Source: Heliocidaris tuberculata (lineage: Eukaryota; Echinodermata; Echinoidea; Camarodonta; Echinometridae). Taken from it: a DNA stretch of 64,000 nt. Location of the stretch: the NCBI GenBank assembly GCA_025618425.1, contig CM046844.1:929253-993252 (forward strand), read 5' to 3'. The position numbers were made by a program, and so were the translations under genes. Under the pieces are notes generated by a model. The model did no database searches. It had not been told where the DNA came from and saw only the letters and a program-made list of their open reading frames with translations. Of the stretch, positions 35,666-46,870 are shown piece after piece. Numbering within the stretch: the first letter of the stretch is position 1; each line of letters opens with the position of its first letter.

Positions 35666-36411
35666 ACAGAAATTCACAAATTACTATAAAATACGATCAA
35701 TATTATTTTAGCAAGAATGTAGATACGATAGATTTCTACAGCGGACTATGTCGATTTTTATCATGTTTAATTTTCCAGGGCCCGGTTGTGGATCATACTA
35801 AACTGACCTTGATGGTTACAATGTACTTATAAGGAAAAAAAACATGAAGAGAAAGTGTCTAACTCATTTATTGTCTTTTAATGATTTGTATCCATTTGTT
35901 CACAGTTCATTTACAATCTTGTCGATTGTGTACTAAATACCAGCAATAGAAACAGGAAAAAACTACATTTTGAAGGGAAAGAAAACAAAATGATATTGAT
36001 AGTTGATTAGCATGATGAAATATGATGTATAACACGCCAAATACTATTTTGAAAAATATAAAATTACGATATCAACGTCCACTCCGAAAGTTTCTAACTA
36101 GGAACAGGCAATGTCTATGAAATACTATATTTTATTTTCGTAAAACAAGGAACACCGGTTTCCTTTTCAAAAATATTTTTTAATAGCACCATGTTGTGCA
36201 AAAAAGGTCAACACCCTATTACAATGTTATAAGGGTAGAGCTAGGTTATAGTTTCTTATTTTTCCTGATATATTTTTCTTGTTTGGATTAAAACATTAAT
36301 ATGAATAAATCAAGAGAGTTGAGATCATTATCCAGGGATCATTATCCAGCCAATATAGCGCCCTCGTCACCTGGCATATTCAGACCCAGTGGGTATCTCG
36401 TATGATTGTGC

Positions 36412-38886
36412 CTACTCGGATGGGCGTGGTCTGTCAGTTCCTGGCATCTCGGATGGACGAGGTCTGTCAGTTCCTGGAATCTCGGATGGGCGTGGTCTGT
36501 CAGTTCCAGGCATCTCGGATGGGCGTGGTCGTTCAGTTTCAGGCATCTCGGATGGGCGTGGTCTGTCAGTGCCTGGCATCTCAGATGGGCGTGGCCTTTC
36601 AGTTTCTGGTCTTTCTGACGGGCGTGGTCGGTCTGTTCCTGGCATCTCAGATGGACGTGGTCTGTCAGTTCCCGGCCTCTCCGATGGGCGTGGTCTGTCA
36701 GTTCCTGGTCTCTCAGATGGGCGTGGTCGGTCTGTTCCTGGCATCTCAGATGGACGTGGTCTGTCAGTTCCCGGCCCCTCCGAGGGACGTGGTCTGTCAG
36801 TGCCGGGTCTCTCAGATGGACGTGGTCTGTCAGTTCCTGGCCTCTCAGATGGACGTGGTCTGTCAGTTCCTGGCCTCTCAGATGGACGTGGTCTGTCAGT
36901 TCCTGGCCTCTCAGATGGACGGGGTCTGTCAGTTCCAGGCCTCTCAGATGGACGGGGTCTGTCAGTTCCAGGCCTCTCAGATGGGCGTGGTCTGTCAGTT
37001 CCAGGCCTCTCTGTTGGGCGTGGTGGTTCTATCTCGCAATTCCTCTGATTTGTCCTGATGAACTTATTGACATTGATTCCCTGTTCACCGAACTCCCTCA
37101 TGGCAGCCTCGATGACATCTTCAGATGGCCTACGATCACGGGCAAGGACCCAGTTGGATTGGAAGTTGAACCAGCCAAAGAAGACTTCCGAACAGGAGTG
37201 TACGAGAGCATATCTGTCATAGTCCACATCCAGAACCCAATAATCGCCTGCTGCTTGCCCTGTGAGATGGGAATGACATTGTGCATGTAGAAGGGTTATT
37301 ACTGCAAGAGAGCACAAGGGGTTATTACATTGCAAAGTGGGGCATTGGTAGAGGGGATGTGGAAGTCGTGACGCACCAAACTGAAAATTTCTGTCCGCCA
37401 ATTCTACATTTTAATAGGCTGTCGGCAAATCTAAAGGTTAATGACCTCTTTCTTTCTTTATTTCTTTATATATTTTTCGTTTATTGGAAAATGAATGTGA
37501 ACATCTGTTGGCAAATTTGCATATCTGACAGCCCATTTTCTTTTTCCTTGTTTTAAAATTTGTAGTACAGAAGCGTATTTCCCCTATCTGATGATAGGAT
37601 ATGGTTCGTGTATTGTATAATAGATTAAACATCACCGATACATAGCTATGTTCTGTTCACAAACATATAAAACATTTATTGAAAGAATTACATGGTGTAA
37701 CCCTGAAAAACTAATCTACAATTCAGTTTCTCCACCATGAAAGTGTCGCTGATACTTCACTAAAAACATTTATAATGTAATTCACCAATCACTAAACGAT
37801 AAAATAAACCATACACATGTTTATCAGAAAGAATGTAGATATATACGAAGAAGTAAGTATAATTATGTGTGCATATGCAGGCCTATGCACTTTTAACATA
37901 TTTGTGTCACAATATTGCATGTCTCTTAATAATCTGTATTCCGTTTTATGGAAATAAAATCATAACATGAAGCTAACAACTTACAACAAAATATAATTTA
38001 AGTCGTTCAGTTCTATGTTGAGATATTGCCAGTCATTTCGCTTCATAGAGATATAATAATTTATTACGGGTTATATGTGTTACATCTTCTCCCCTGTTAT
38101 CCTTGAAAATTATTGAGAAAAATTGATATTTTGAGCTGATATTTTTTGGGCCTGGTATGACATCGGGCAATAGCTACGGGGGAGCACAGGGAGACATGTC
38201 CCCGATCTTTTTCTGATTCACTTTGACAAATTCATAATTTTCATATTTACGTTGGATTATCAGCTTTTCATCAATCTGTTTTTCTAACTTTAACGTTTCC
38301 ACTCAAATCAACTTTATAAATATTAATATTAATCCCCCTTTCAGTAGCTATTACATAGCATACGTCTGCTTTGAATATCTCAGATAAATTAATACGTTGA
38401 TTGTTGCCTTTTGAAGTATCTTTTCACATTTCTACAAATATTTAGCCTACAAGTGGCTTTTCTTAATTAAGTATAATTCACATGTAGGCCTTTCTTGTAC
38501 ACATCTGGGATAAGTAAAACCCTCAATATTTTTGCAGATAACTGACCATATGAAAGTATAATCAAAAAGACATAAAAGTCATCTGTTGAAATGGGAGACG
38601 AGTATATGAAGTGTCTGTCCTTGTCATGGAATCCTTAATACTTTTGACTTTTGATGGTATATCAAAATGAATGTAATGAGTACGTCAATCCTCCCTATTT
38701 GTCCTGAAAAAGAACAATTTTTACTGTTCTTATTGATACTGATATTTTATTTTCAGTTTAGGTTTTCTAATATTCTTTTTAATATATTTTTAAAGCTTGA
38801 TTTTTTTTTTTTTTGCGAATGTCGTATTTTCCTTTAGTCACAAACTTGATGTATCTTGAAATTGAAATTGATTACCGAGAGAGAGG

Positions 38887-38941
<55 letters not shown>

Positions 38942-38957
38942 AAGGGGGTTGAAAGAG

Positions 38958-39004
<47 letters not shown>

Positions 39005-39866
39005 AAGAAATTACAACAGACCACCTTGCTGTCCGATATCAGTCAACGACTGCCCAAATATGAGGTTACGGTTGCCCAAATATTGGTGATTTAAAAATTC
39101 AAGGGGGCTGTAGCCCCCAAATCCCCCAATTTACAACGCTGTATATCACGCCTTTAGTGTAGGTTAGATCATTTCACTAAATCAGGGACATTATCACTGA
39201 GTTATATATAGTCTATACATATGCTATAACTTTTCATTTCTTTTTATTTCAAATATGCATACGGTATTCCATTGGAGCCTTTTCACTGCATCTTTTTCGT
39301 GATGTCAGATACCGCTGAAAAGTTGAGGATATATGCATGATTATAAACATGAAATTCTGAATTCCGAAGCATCTTCCGCTCTTATGTTTTGTTTTTGTTT
39401 GTATGTTGTTTTTTTTTTTATCATATAAAAAAGGTCTAAAAATGTCTTAAAAGGTCTAAAATGGCATTCTTTTGGAAATTTCTAAAAAATGTTCATATAC
39501 TCATCAGGGATAACAAAAACATAAGCAACACTTACAGCTGGAAAACTGGACCTTCAGCTTTGCTGCCATGTCGGGATCTGGTTGGAAGGCTACTCCTTCT
39601 GATGACGTCACGTCTCCATCTCGAGTTCGGCCCGAGTTGATGACACGGATACGACCTTCATCCCCTGGTTGATACTCCGCCGATATACATGACAGTCCAT
39701 CCTCGTAGAAGGTATAAAACCTGGTGATCTCGAACCAGCGACCGAAGTAGCGCTCGAGCTCGAATTCACGAGCGACGCGTACTCTGGGACAGCCACCAAA
39801 CCCAAGCACCTGAGCTGATGAGAAGCCGGCAAAGCCGAGAAGGAGAATAAGAGCGAAGATTCTCAT
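36412..39866 (-). CDS. Lipocalin with 18 tandem 11-residue C-terminal repeats, 392 aa
   Basis: Two coding exons, 39536-39866 and 36412-37259, joined in phase 1 (split Trp codon), give 392 residues. A signal peptide (1-18, ending FSSA) precedes QVLGFGGCP. GRWFEITRF at 42-50 is lipocalin motif 1. VDYDRYALVHSCS and NWVLARD match ApoD-type lipocalins. Cysteines at 26, 60, 133 and 185 match the sister gene. Up to residue 194 it is a normal-size lipocalin. Then 18 repeats of 11 residues (195-392), consensus RPGTDRPRPSE, run to the TAG stop right after the last unit. The tail is rich in Pro, Arg, Asp/Glu, Ser and Thr, so it should be disordered and possibly O-glycosylated. The barrel should be secreted and bind a hydrophobic ligand; the tail's role is unknown. 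The acceptor at 37260 (CATCTCACAG) restores frame and conserved sequence. Confidence 0.87.
36415..37008 (-). repeat. 33-bp coding minisatellite, 18 units
   Basis: Exactly 594 bp, or 18 x 33 bp, all in frame. The first seven units (nearest the lipocalin domain) encode identical peptides. Later units vary at position 1 (R, G, M, I), and two have PETE instead of PGTD. Alternation of M/R and PGTD/PETE in the distal half suggests a former 66-bp higher-order unit. Confidence 0.95.
37260..39535 (-). other. Intron of repeat-tailed lipocalin
   Basis: About 2.3 kb. The donor at 39535 (GTAAGT) and the acceptor at 37260 are both good. It contains a (GA)n microsatellite with interruptions at 38879-39003. 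Otherwise it is AT-rich, with no exon recognised. Confidence 0.7.
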
Positions 39867-39932
39867 TTAGGCTATAGCAGTTGTAAGATCCAGGAACTAT
39901 TTGATAAATGCTGAAAGCTTAGTTTTCATTGG

Positions 39933-39941
39933 CCTTTTATA
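39933..39941 (-). promoter_or_regulatory. TATA box of repeat-tailed lipocalin gene
   Basis: TATAAAAGG on the minus strand, 67 bases upstream of the ATG at 39866. This gives a predicted leader of about 40 nt. Motif and spacing are both classic. Confidence 0.65.
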
Positions 39942-40602
39942 AACTGCATGGGGTAATCCCCTCCTGGTACCAGCCTGCGCGGCCCTCTCCGAGATTTTGT
40001 TTGAAAAGTGGGGTGCGGCTGGGTGGATAGTCTTCAGTAAACATGCCAAACTTTCACTTGAATAATGAATAAGAAAGGCTTTGAGTGTGACGCATACATT
40101 TTCGCTTACGTAATAACTGTTAGTATATTTGCACGTAAAATAAAAGCAGAAGTTGACATAACTGAATGCAGGCTTGCATGCCTTTTCTAAGATTGCAAAA
40201 CTTCATTGAATCATTATGATGTGTAGGCATAAGTACTGTGTTCCTTTTTTATGTTGTAGAACAAAATAATGTATCAGAATGATTAAACCACCTACGAACA
40301 TGAATAACCATTTGCTTCTGTTAAACAAGATTTGTAATAGATTATTTTTAAGTCCATGAGAGATGTTTTAAAGAACACGACCGAAGTATAAGATGAGATG
40401 GAAACATAAGTTGCGAGTTGTACGACCTTATCACCTATATAGGTGGATTTAGCTGATCGGGGGGCCGAGCCCCCCCCCCCCCGAAAAATGTAGAGAAAAG
40501 TATTGCGTCGAAAAAAAAATCCACCTCAACTTAACCCGGGATGAAGTCTGGGTGTAAAGTTATCTAGCGTCCGGGGGCAGTAGTGTTCTGAAGCCTTGTC
40601 TG

Positions 40603-40716
40603 CCTGGGCCTATGCATATTCATAAAACCTTAGGCCTAGTTGGCAACTAGCCATGTACTGTAGCCTATGCAATTAGTTGACAACTAGCTTAAGGTTTTAT
40701 GAATACGGGTCCTGGG
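40603..40716. mobile_element. Small fold-back element
   Basis: TATTCATAAAACCTTAGGCC (from 40617) pairs with CTTAAGGTTTTATGAATA (to about 40705). The outer ends (CCTGGGCC / GGGTCCTGGGC) also pair partly. Total about 114 bp, noncoding. Confidence 0.55.
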
Positions 40717-41632
40717 CTATATAAGTTTCCAGGAGTTGCTAGTCAGGTAGGATACTTTGTGTTAGAATGATCGACGGTGATTGCATTTTACTGGCCTTGA
40801 GGCCGATAACCACTGAACCATTTTTGAAATGAAAGTTGGCGAAAGAACAAAACAAAGCAGAACAGCTCACCCCCCCCCAAAAAAAAAACCCCACTAAGAT
40901 CTAAGAAAGAAATAACACTTGCAAAGCGGTGCGAAAGACGCGATTTTATTTTTCTCATGCACTGCTTTTTGCTACCCCTATACCATATCGGCGAACAGAT
41001 CGATATCCAACCATATAGGCATACCTAGAGTTTATGGTACGGTGTGGCAAACAATGAAATTCCCCCCCCCCCCCCATAAAAAAAATGTACCTAACTATAC
41101 AAGCAATGGGGGCAAAGCGATGGAGCGCTAGATAGTTTGCATTTTTAACCCGCAAAAACTCCATTTCTTCTGCATATAGGAAAATACGCAAGGGAGCACT
41201 GCAATAGACTTTTGGCTTTTGAACATTGATAAACGGTTTGTTTCCATTTCTTCGTCAAATGGGGCCCAAAAATAACGAAAACCCATGTGGAGAAATATAG
41301 TGGATGAATTTAGCAAGGCAACCCAAAGTTGACATTTTTTTTTTTTTTTAATGTAAATCCTTTGCAAATGCTATTTTTGTACACTTTATCCTTAAGGCCC
41401 TTTGAGGGCGCAAGATATTCTTACTCTTTAATTCTTTTTTTCTTATTCATAACTATGTTTTATAAAATTAATGTCAATCAACATATGTGCTGGTGAAAGA
41501 GAACAACAATCAACTAGAACAAGAGAAAATAAGAAAAGAAAAGAAAAATAAATTGAAAAAGGAGAGAGAGAAAAAAACAACAACAACATAATACATAATG
41601 CTTATCTCAACAATAATGGCATTATCATACCA

Positions 41633-42034
41633 CGTATCCGGACAACTACCCCCTGGACAATTACCCCCCGGACAACCACCCCCCGGAAAACCACCCCCTG
41701 GACGACTACCCCCCTAGGACAACTACCCCCCAGGACAATTACCCCCCAGGACAACTACCCCCAGGACAATTACCCCCCAGGATAACTACCCCCCGAACAA
41801 CTACCCCCGGAAAAATTGTCCTGGGGGTAATTGTCCTGGGGGTAGTTGTCCTGGGGGGGTAGTTGTCCTGGGGGGGGGGTAATTGTCCTGGGGGTAATTG
41901 TCCTGGGGGTAGTTGTCCTGGGGGGTAGTTGTCCTGGGGGTAGATGTCCTAGGGGGGTAGTCGTCCAGGGGGTGGTTTTCCGGGGGGTAGTTGTCCGGGG
42001 GGTAGTTGTCTAGGGGGTAGTTGTCCTAGAATCA
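41633..42034. repeat. Fold-back array of 15-bp units, copy 1
   Basis: The left half is about 12 units of GGACAAC/TTACCCCC. Near 41812 the orientation flips and the right half is units of GGGGGTAGTTGTCC. The whole can form a hairpin with arms of roughly 180-200 bases. It starts CGTATCCGGACAAC and ends GTTGTCCTAGAATC. There is no coding capacity. Confidence 0.9.
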
Positions 42035-42117
42035 TTGTATTCAGTTTCTTTAAGGGTAGTTAAATAATATAAGTACTGAAAGTGGGTTTTGTACCTTTAA
42101 AGTTATATTAATTGAAG

Positions 42118-42579
42118 CGTATCCGGACAACTACCCCCTGGACAATTACCCCCCGGACAACCACCCCCCGGAAAACCACCCCCTGGACGACTACCCCCCT
42201 AGGACAACTACCCCCCAGGACAACTACCCCCTAGGACAACTACCCCCCAGGACAACTACCCCCCAGGACAATTACCCCCAGGACAACTACCCCCCAGGAC
42301 AATTACCCCCCGGACAACTACCCCCCGAACAACTACCCCTGGACAGCTACCCCCGGAAAAATTGTCCTGGGGGTAATTGTCCTGGGGGGTAGTTGTCCTG
42401 GGGGGGTAATTGTCCTCGGGGGTAGTTGTCCTGGGGGGTAATTGTCCTGGGGGGTAGTTGTCCTGGGGGGTAGATGTCCTGGGGGGTAGATGTCCTAGAG
42501 GGGTAGTCGTCCGGGGGGTGGTTTTCCGGGGGGTAGTTGTCCGGGGGGTAGTTGTCTAGGGGGTAGTTGTCCTAGAATC
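42118..42579. mobile_element. Fold-back array of 15-bp units, copy 2, with 8-bp direct repeat
   Basis: Same structure, start and end as the copy at 41633, with the orientation switch near 42357. It is flanked by AATTGAAG at 42110-42117 and 42580-42587, which looks like an 8-bp target-site duplication and suggests it arrived by transposition rather than simple tandem duplication. Unit number and G-run lengths differ from copy 1. Confidence 0.75.
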
Positions 42580-42591
42580 AATTGAAGAGCT

Positions 42592-43022
42592 TGATTCCAA
42601 TAGGAGCTCAATCCATTTTTGACCGAAATTGTTTGTTTGTTTTTTGTTTTTTTTGAAGATTAATAATTATGTGCATCTCAGACATGGGAATCAAATGCAC
42701 TATATCGCATTAAAATTTTTTTTTTTTTAAGTTGAAAAAATTTTGTTACATATTTAGGTTCATTCCAAAAGGGGCTAAATCCAAAACCGTTGCACTCCAA
42801 AAGGAGATAAATCCAATATGGTCATTTAAAATTTGTTCATTTAACCACATTAAAAAAAAATGTAAAGAAATATTTTTCAGCAAATGAACATCTGAAAAGA
42901 TTTAAAATGTATTCTCCTAACAATATTAATGTGTTTCGTGTTGAGTTTTAATTGCCAAAGGTATTTCAAATGTGCAGAAGAAAACAATCGACAAAGGTTT
43001 CATTCCAAAAGGTGCTAAATCC
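42592..43022. repeat. Dispersed 23-bp motif, four copies
   Basis: TTCCAAAAGGGGCTAAATCC-like motifs near 42592 (TTCCAATAGGAGCTCAATCC), 42760, 42795 (CTCCAAAAGGAGATAAATCC) and 43000 (TTCCAAAAGGTGCTAAATCC). They are separated by unrelated AT-rich sequence and all in the same orientation. Confidence 0.65.
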
Positions 43023-44129
43023 ATGGAAATCAAAATTATAAGAATTCTTAAAAATTAGAATTCATCATGCTAGATTTTTAAAAACATGATTGAGTTTACC
43101 TAAGATAATAGCCCCACCAAAGATATCAAAATAAACTAACAGTGGTCAAGGGAAAGTGGTCAAATAAAATTTTGAATTCACTTAACCATGCTAAATTAGT
43201 AAGCTTAAAAAGGGCGCAAGATATAATAACATTTATATAAATATGGAGAAAAGCAACGAGAATTCCGGGGCGAGAATTACAACTTTTTTTCTTCAAATTT
43301 TGAACCCTTTAAAAACGATATCATATTTATCCTATAGGCGCAAAATTACGATATCCTGAAGCAATTATGAGAGGGAGCAAAGCGAAAGAGCTTTAGAAAA
43401 TTTTTCACATTTCAAACTCTAAAAAAAATCCAAAAACTTCTAAAGCCCAGCACACTGACTACGATCTGATTTTGGAAGAACTGGCAATAGCATTTGATCT
43501 GAACATTCAAACATATGAAGTCTAAATGATCGAGGTTTTGAATAGTATATTAATGAAATCGAAATTTGGGAGGTCGCAAGCTTCCAGTTGTATAGGATGA
43601 AAAGCCAAATCGGCTCCGAATCGCAGTGACGTCAGACCAGTCGTGCGATTGTGCACGATTCGAAGCCGACTTGGTCTTTATTCCAAATAGAAGGCTTACA
43701 ATGCACTAAAATTTCACTTGTCATATTCACATTATAAGAAAACTTTGATTGTTTAGATTTCATTATAAAATGTAATTGCGATTGGCCACTTCGAAATTCG
43801 GATCGCAGTGGGATCGTATAATGTGCGGTGGGCTGATGAATCACTTTACCTTGCGCAGTACGTTGGGACGCCTATAATCCTTATCATGCTTTTTCTTCGT
43901 TTTCTCCTCTTTCTCTTTCTCTCGTTTTTTTTTTTAAATATCAATTTTTTTTATTTTAATTTTTTTTTTGGCACCCCCTTCAAGTGCGGCCTGGGGCAAG
44001 GACCTCTTACCGTACCCCCGTGGATACGCCACGGTACCCAGATAAAATATGGCATATACGAGCCATACGAGCTCCTCTCCCATCAAGGTATTTTTACGTA
44101 ACTTCAATAAAAAAGATCCATTTCGAAAT

Positions 44130-44395
44130 TCGGGGGGGGGGGGGGGGGGGACATTCGCCTCCAAAATTCTCTGACAAAAAAAAAAAAAAAAAAAAGAAGG
44201 TTATTCAACAAGATGGCGGGACATTCGCCTCCGAAATTCTCTGAAAAGCAAAAAAAAAAAAAAGAAAAAAAAGGTTATTCAAAAAGGGGGGGGGGGTGGG
44301 GGGGACATACGCCTTCAAAATTCTCTGACAAGCAACCAAAAAAAAAAAGGGTTATTCAAAAAGGTGGGGAGACATTCGCCTATCTTTAAAGATTT
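44130..44395. repeat. Tandem 65-70 bp G-run/A-run repeat
   Basis: Four units, each with GGGACATTCGCCTCCAAAA or a close variant (one reads ACATACGCC), TTCTCTGACAAGC, an A run and GGTTATTCAA. The TTCTCTGACAAGC phrase is shared with the elements at 14878 and 31643. Confidence 0.75.
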
Positions 44396-44426
44396 AAACT
44401 ATTTTAAAATAAATGTTGATACCTAA

Positions 44427-44505
44427 TCTGGGCAGCTAACCCCTGGCCCTGGGCAGTTATCCCGGACAACACAGACTCCTAGGACAATCTCCTCCGATAT
44501 ATATA
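44427..44505. repeat. Fragment related to GGACAAC fold-back arrays
   Basis: GGGCAGCTAACCCCTGG, GGGCAGTTATCCC, GGACAACACAGACTCC, AGGACAATCTCC: four diverged units in one orientation only. Confidence 0.5.
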
Positions 44506-46241
44506 CTACTATCGAAAATCGTAACAATTTACAAATTAAGAAGACATGTGACAAGGGAACGTCCGCCACGGCGCCGCCCTACCCCCAACCCCCAACCCCC
44601 GTTCCCACGTCTTTGGAATTTTTGGAATGATCTTCGATAGCCCTATACTTTTTAATGAACATGAAACTGCATTCATGATTATTGACATTATGACCTTGAT
44701 AATGAATATCGACCATGACAATGATTATGCGACAGTACTTAGTCCCCTATTAACTATTATGTGAACCAGGGGCGTAGATAGCGGGGGGGGGGGGGATGGG
44801 GGATATGCATCCTCCAACTTTTCGGGTGGGGGGTGGTGTGTACAAACATCCTCCCCCCAGGTTTCACCCCACAAAAAAAAAAAAAAAGTGGTGGAAAATA
44901 ATACACTTCTGTATTATGTGGTAGATAAATATAATTTGATATATTATATCTATTAATTTTATTTTTATATATTCTTTATTTCAATATAAATGTTATATAT
45001 CTGTGTACAATATTGTAGATTTATGTGAATTTATTAATATCTATCTTCAATGCTGTCGTGGCTTCTGATTTTTCTCGATATATTTTGACACCACTAGAAA
45101 GTGAAAACCATCTACTTCAAATTATACAACATTGATGTTGATCTTGGAGTGATATTGGGGTATAATCTTTTTTTTTGATGAAGTGGGGGGGGGGGGGGGG
45201 TGTTGGCCTGCATGTGTTACCATCCCCAAATATATTTAGAGGTGATTTTTTTTTTTTCAAAGCCACAATGCAGAAAAATTATTTAGATTAAAAGTACATG
45301 CAATTATTCTGGATTTATAGAGGGTTCAGTCGGTAACTTTCCTTTATAATGCAATTCTGCAAAACTGAAATGAAATGTGGTGGAAATGTGGCGGAATCGA
45401 ATGGTGGTGGAGAAAGAGGGAATACATCACACCCAATATTTATTGAGGATGATGATGACCTGTGTCATCATCACCCAACTATACATAGAAGAATTATGAA
45501 ATGACAATCATAACATGTAGGCACGGTCAGAAGCACCGCTCCGGGCGTTGCATGTGGGGACAGTGCCCCTTCTTTTCCCATTAACTTCAGATAAGTACCC
45601 CCATTTTTCTTTCGAGTAAGTCCCAGTTCCATATTCTTTTAAGTGCCCATTTTGATAATTACACCTCATCCCTCACCTTACCTTTGATAAATGCTCCTAT
45701 TTCAACGAGAGCATTCCCCCCCCCCCCTTTTTTAAATCCCTTTTATTCCTTTGAATGTAACAAGTCATTTTTTTTTCTTTGTAATATATAGACACTGATT
45801 TAATTTTTCTACTTTACATAAGAACATTTTCCCGTTCTTATAAATGCCCCTTTTCAGGTGTTATAAGCGCTCCTTTTCACCTGTGATGAACTGCCTTTTC
45901 TACCTTTTCTACACATTCATTTATTTTTCTAATAATTGAAGTGTCCTTTTCCCCATGATAAGTACCACGTTTCCCTTTTGCATAACATGTGCCCCTAATC
46001 CAAAGTGACTTAGAGCCAGTATTCCCAAATGCTCGCTCGCTACGTTCGCTCGTATTAAAAGTATAAATAAATTTTCATTGTAAAATTTTGCAATCACATT
46101 GTAATTGCTATAGTTTGCTCGCTCGCTTCGCTCGCTCGCTCAATATTCAAATCATACTACAAAATTGCAAAGCATGATGCTAAGGATGTATCTTGGATAT
46201 GTAAAGAGAAAAACCATATACATGTTTACACACCCTCATCC

Positions 46242-46269
46242 CACACACACACACACCACAACACACACA

Positions 46270-46340
<71 letters not shown>
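46242..46340. repeat. Compound (AC)n(TA)n microsatellite
   Basis: AC repeats (about 46242-46270) followed by about 33 TA units to 46340. Confidence 0.95.
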
Positions 46341-46342
<2 letters not shown>

Positions 46343-46509
46343 GGCCCTTCGGAGAAATCATACCCCCCCCCCAGGTATGAGGACCTGTCTATTACGCCAA
46401 TGATGTGAACATTTCGAAATATATATTAGGCCTACATGTATTCTTAATCTCACCGATATCTGTTGTAGCATTTCACTTACCCATCTTCAATCAGTTATGA
46501 AATCAAATT

Positions 46510-46870
46510 AATAAAGAGGTTTCAGTTCTTCTTTGATTAAAGTACAAAACATTGCCTCAAGAAGAACATATCTAGGATTTTTTTGAACACGCAAACTTTA
46601 AAAGACCCGGGGCACGGACAATTAATGCCCTGTATTCTGAGATTTATTTTATCTTGATTTTAGTGAAAAGATTTGAATTGTCCTAACAAATTTCAAACTG
46701 CAACATTTCATTGGTGTTTGCGCAGATGAATTCTGCGTACGCAGCCAAATTAATATAAGAATCGAGGTTTCAGTTCTTTTACACTGCCTCAAGAAGAACG
46801 TATCTAGGATTTTTTTTGAACACGCAAACTTTAAATTAAAGCCCCGGGGCCCCGGTGCACGGACAAATGG
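46510..46870. repeat. Local direct duplication of about 100 bp
   Basis: GAGGTTTCAGTTCTT ... GCCTCAAGAAGAAC, TATCTAGGATTTTTTT and GAACACGCAAACTTTAAA ... CACGGACA occur twice (about 46514-46622 and 46763-46866). The second copy passes into an inverted-repeat segment (46880-47005, with TTACGATTGATATCAATCG). Confidence 0.7.

Larger units (their letters stand above)
30933..36411. other. Gene-free interval between the two lipocalin genes
   Basis: No coding exon recognised apart from promoter sequence of the first lipocalin at the left end. It contains several TIR elements, listed separately, plus AT-rich sequence (32880-33300, 35690-36380) in which I see nothing. Confidence 0.6.

Noticed and set aside
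36389..37058. Plus-strand frames of about 219 residues with repeats such as DGRGLSVPGLS
   Set aside because: They are shadows of the 33-bp repeat, which keeps several frames open. The minus-strand frame joins a recognisable lipocalin and ends at a stop exactly at the repeat border.
41633..42579. CRISPR-like array
   Set aside because: Units are head to tail with no unique spacers and they invert at the centre; the genome is eukaryotic.
43808..44101. Plus-strand 97-codon frame with a hydrophobic stretch
   Set aside because: It depends on T runs and G-run repeat sequence; no domain and no splice context.
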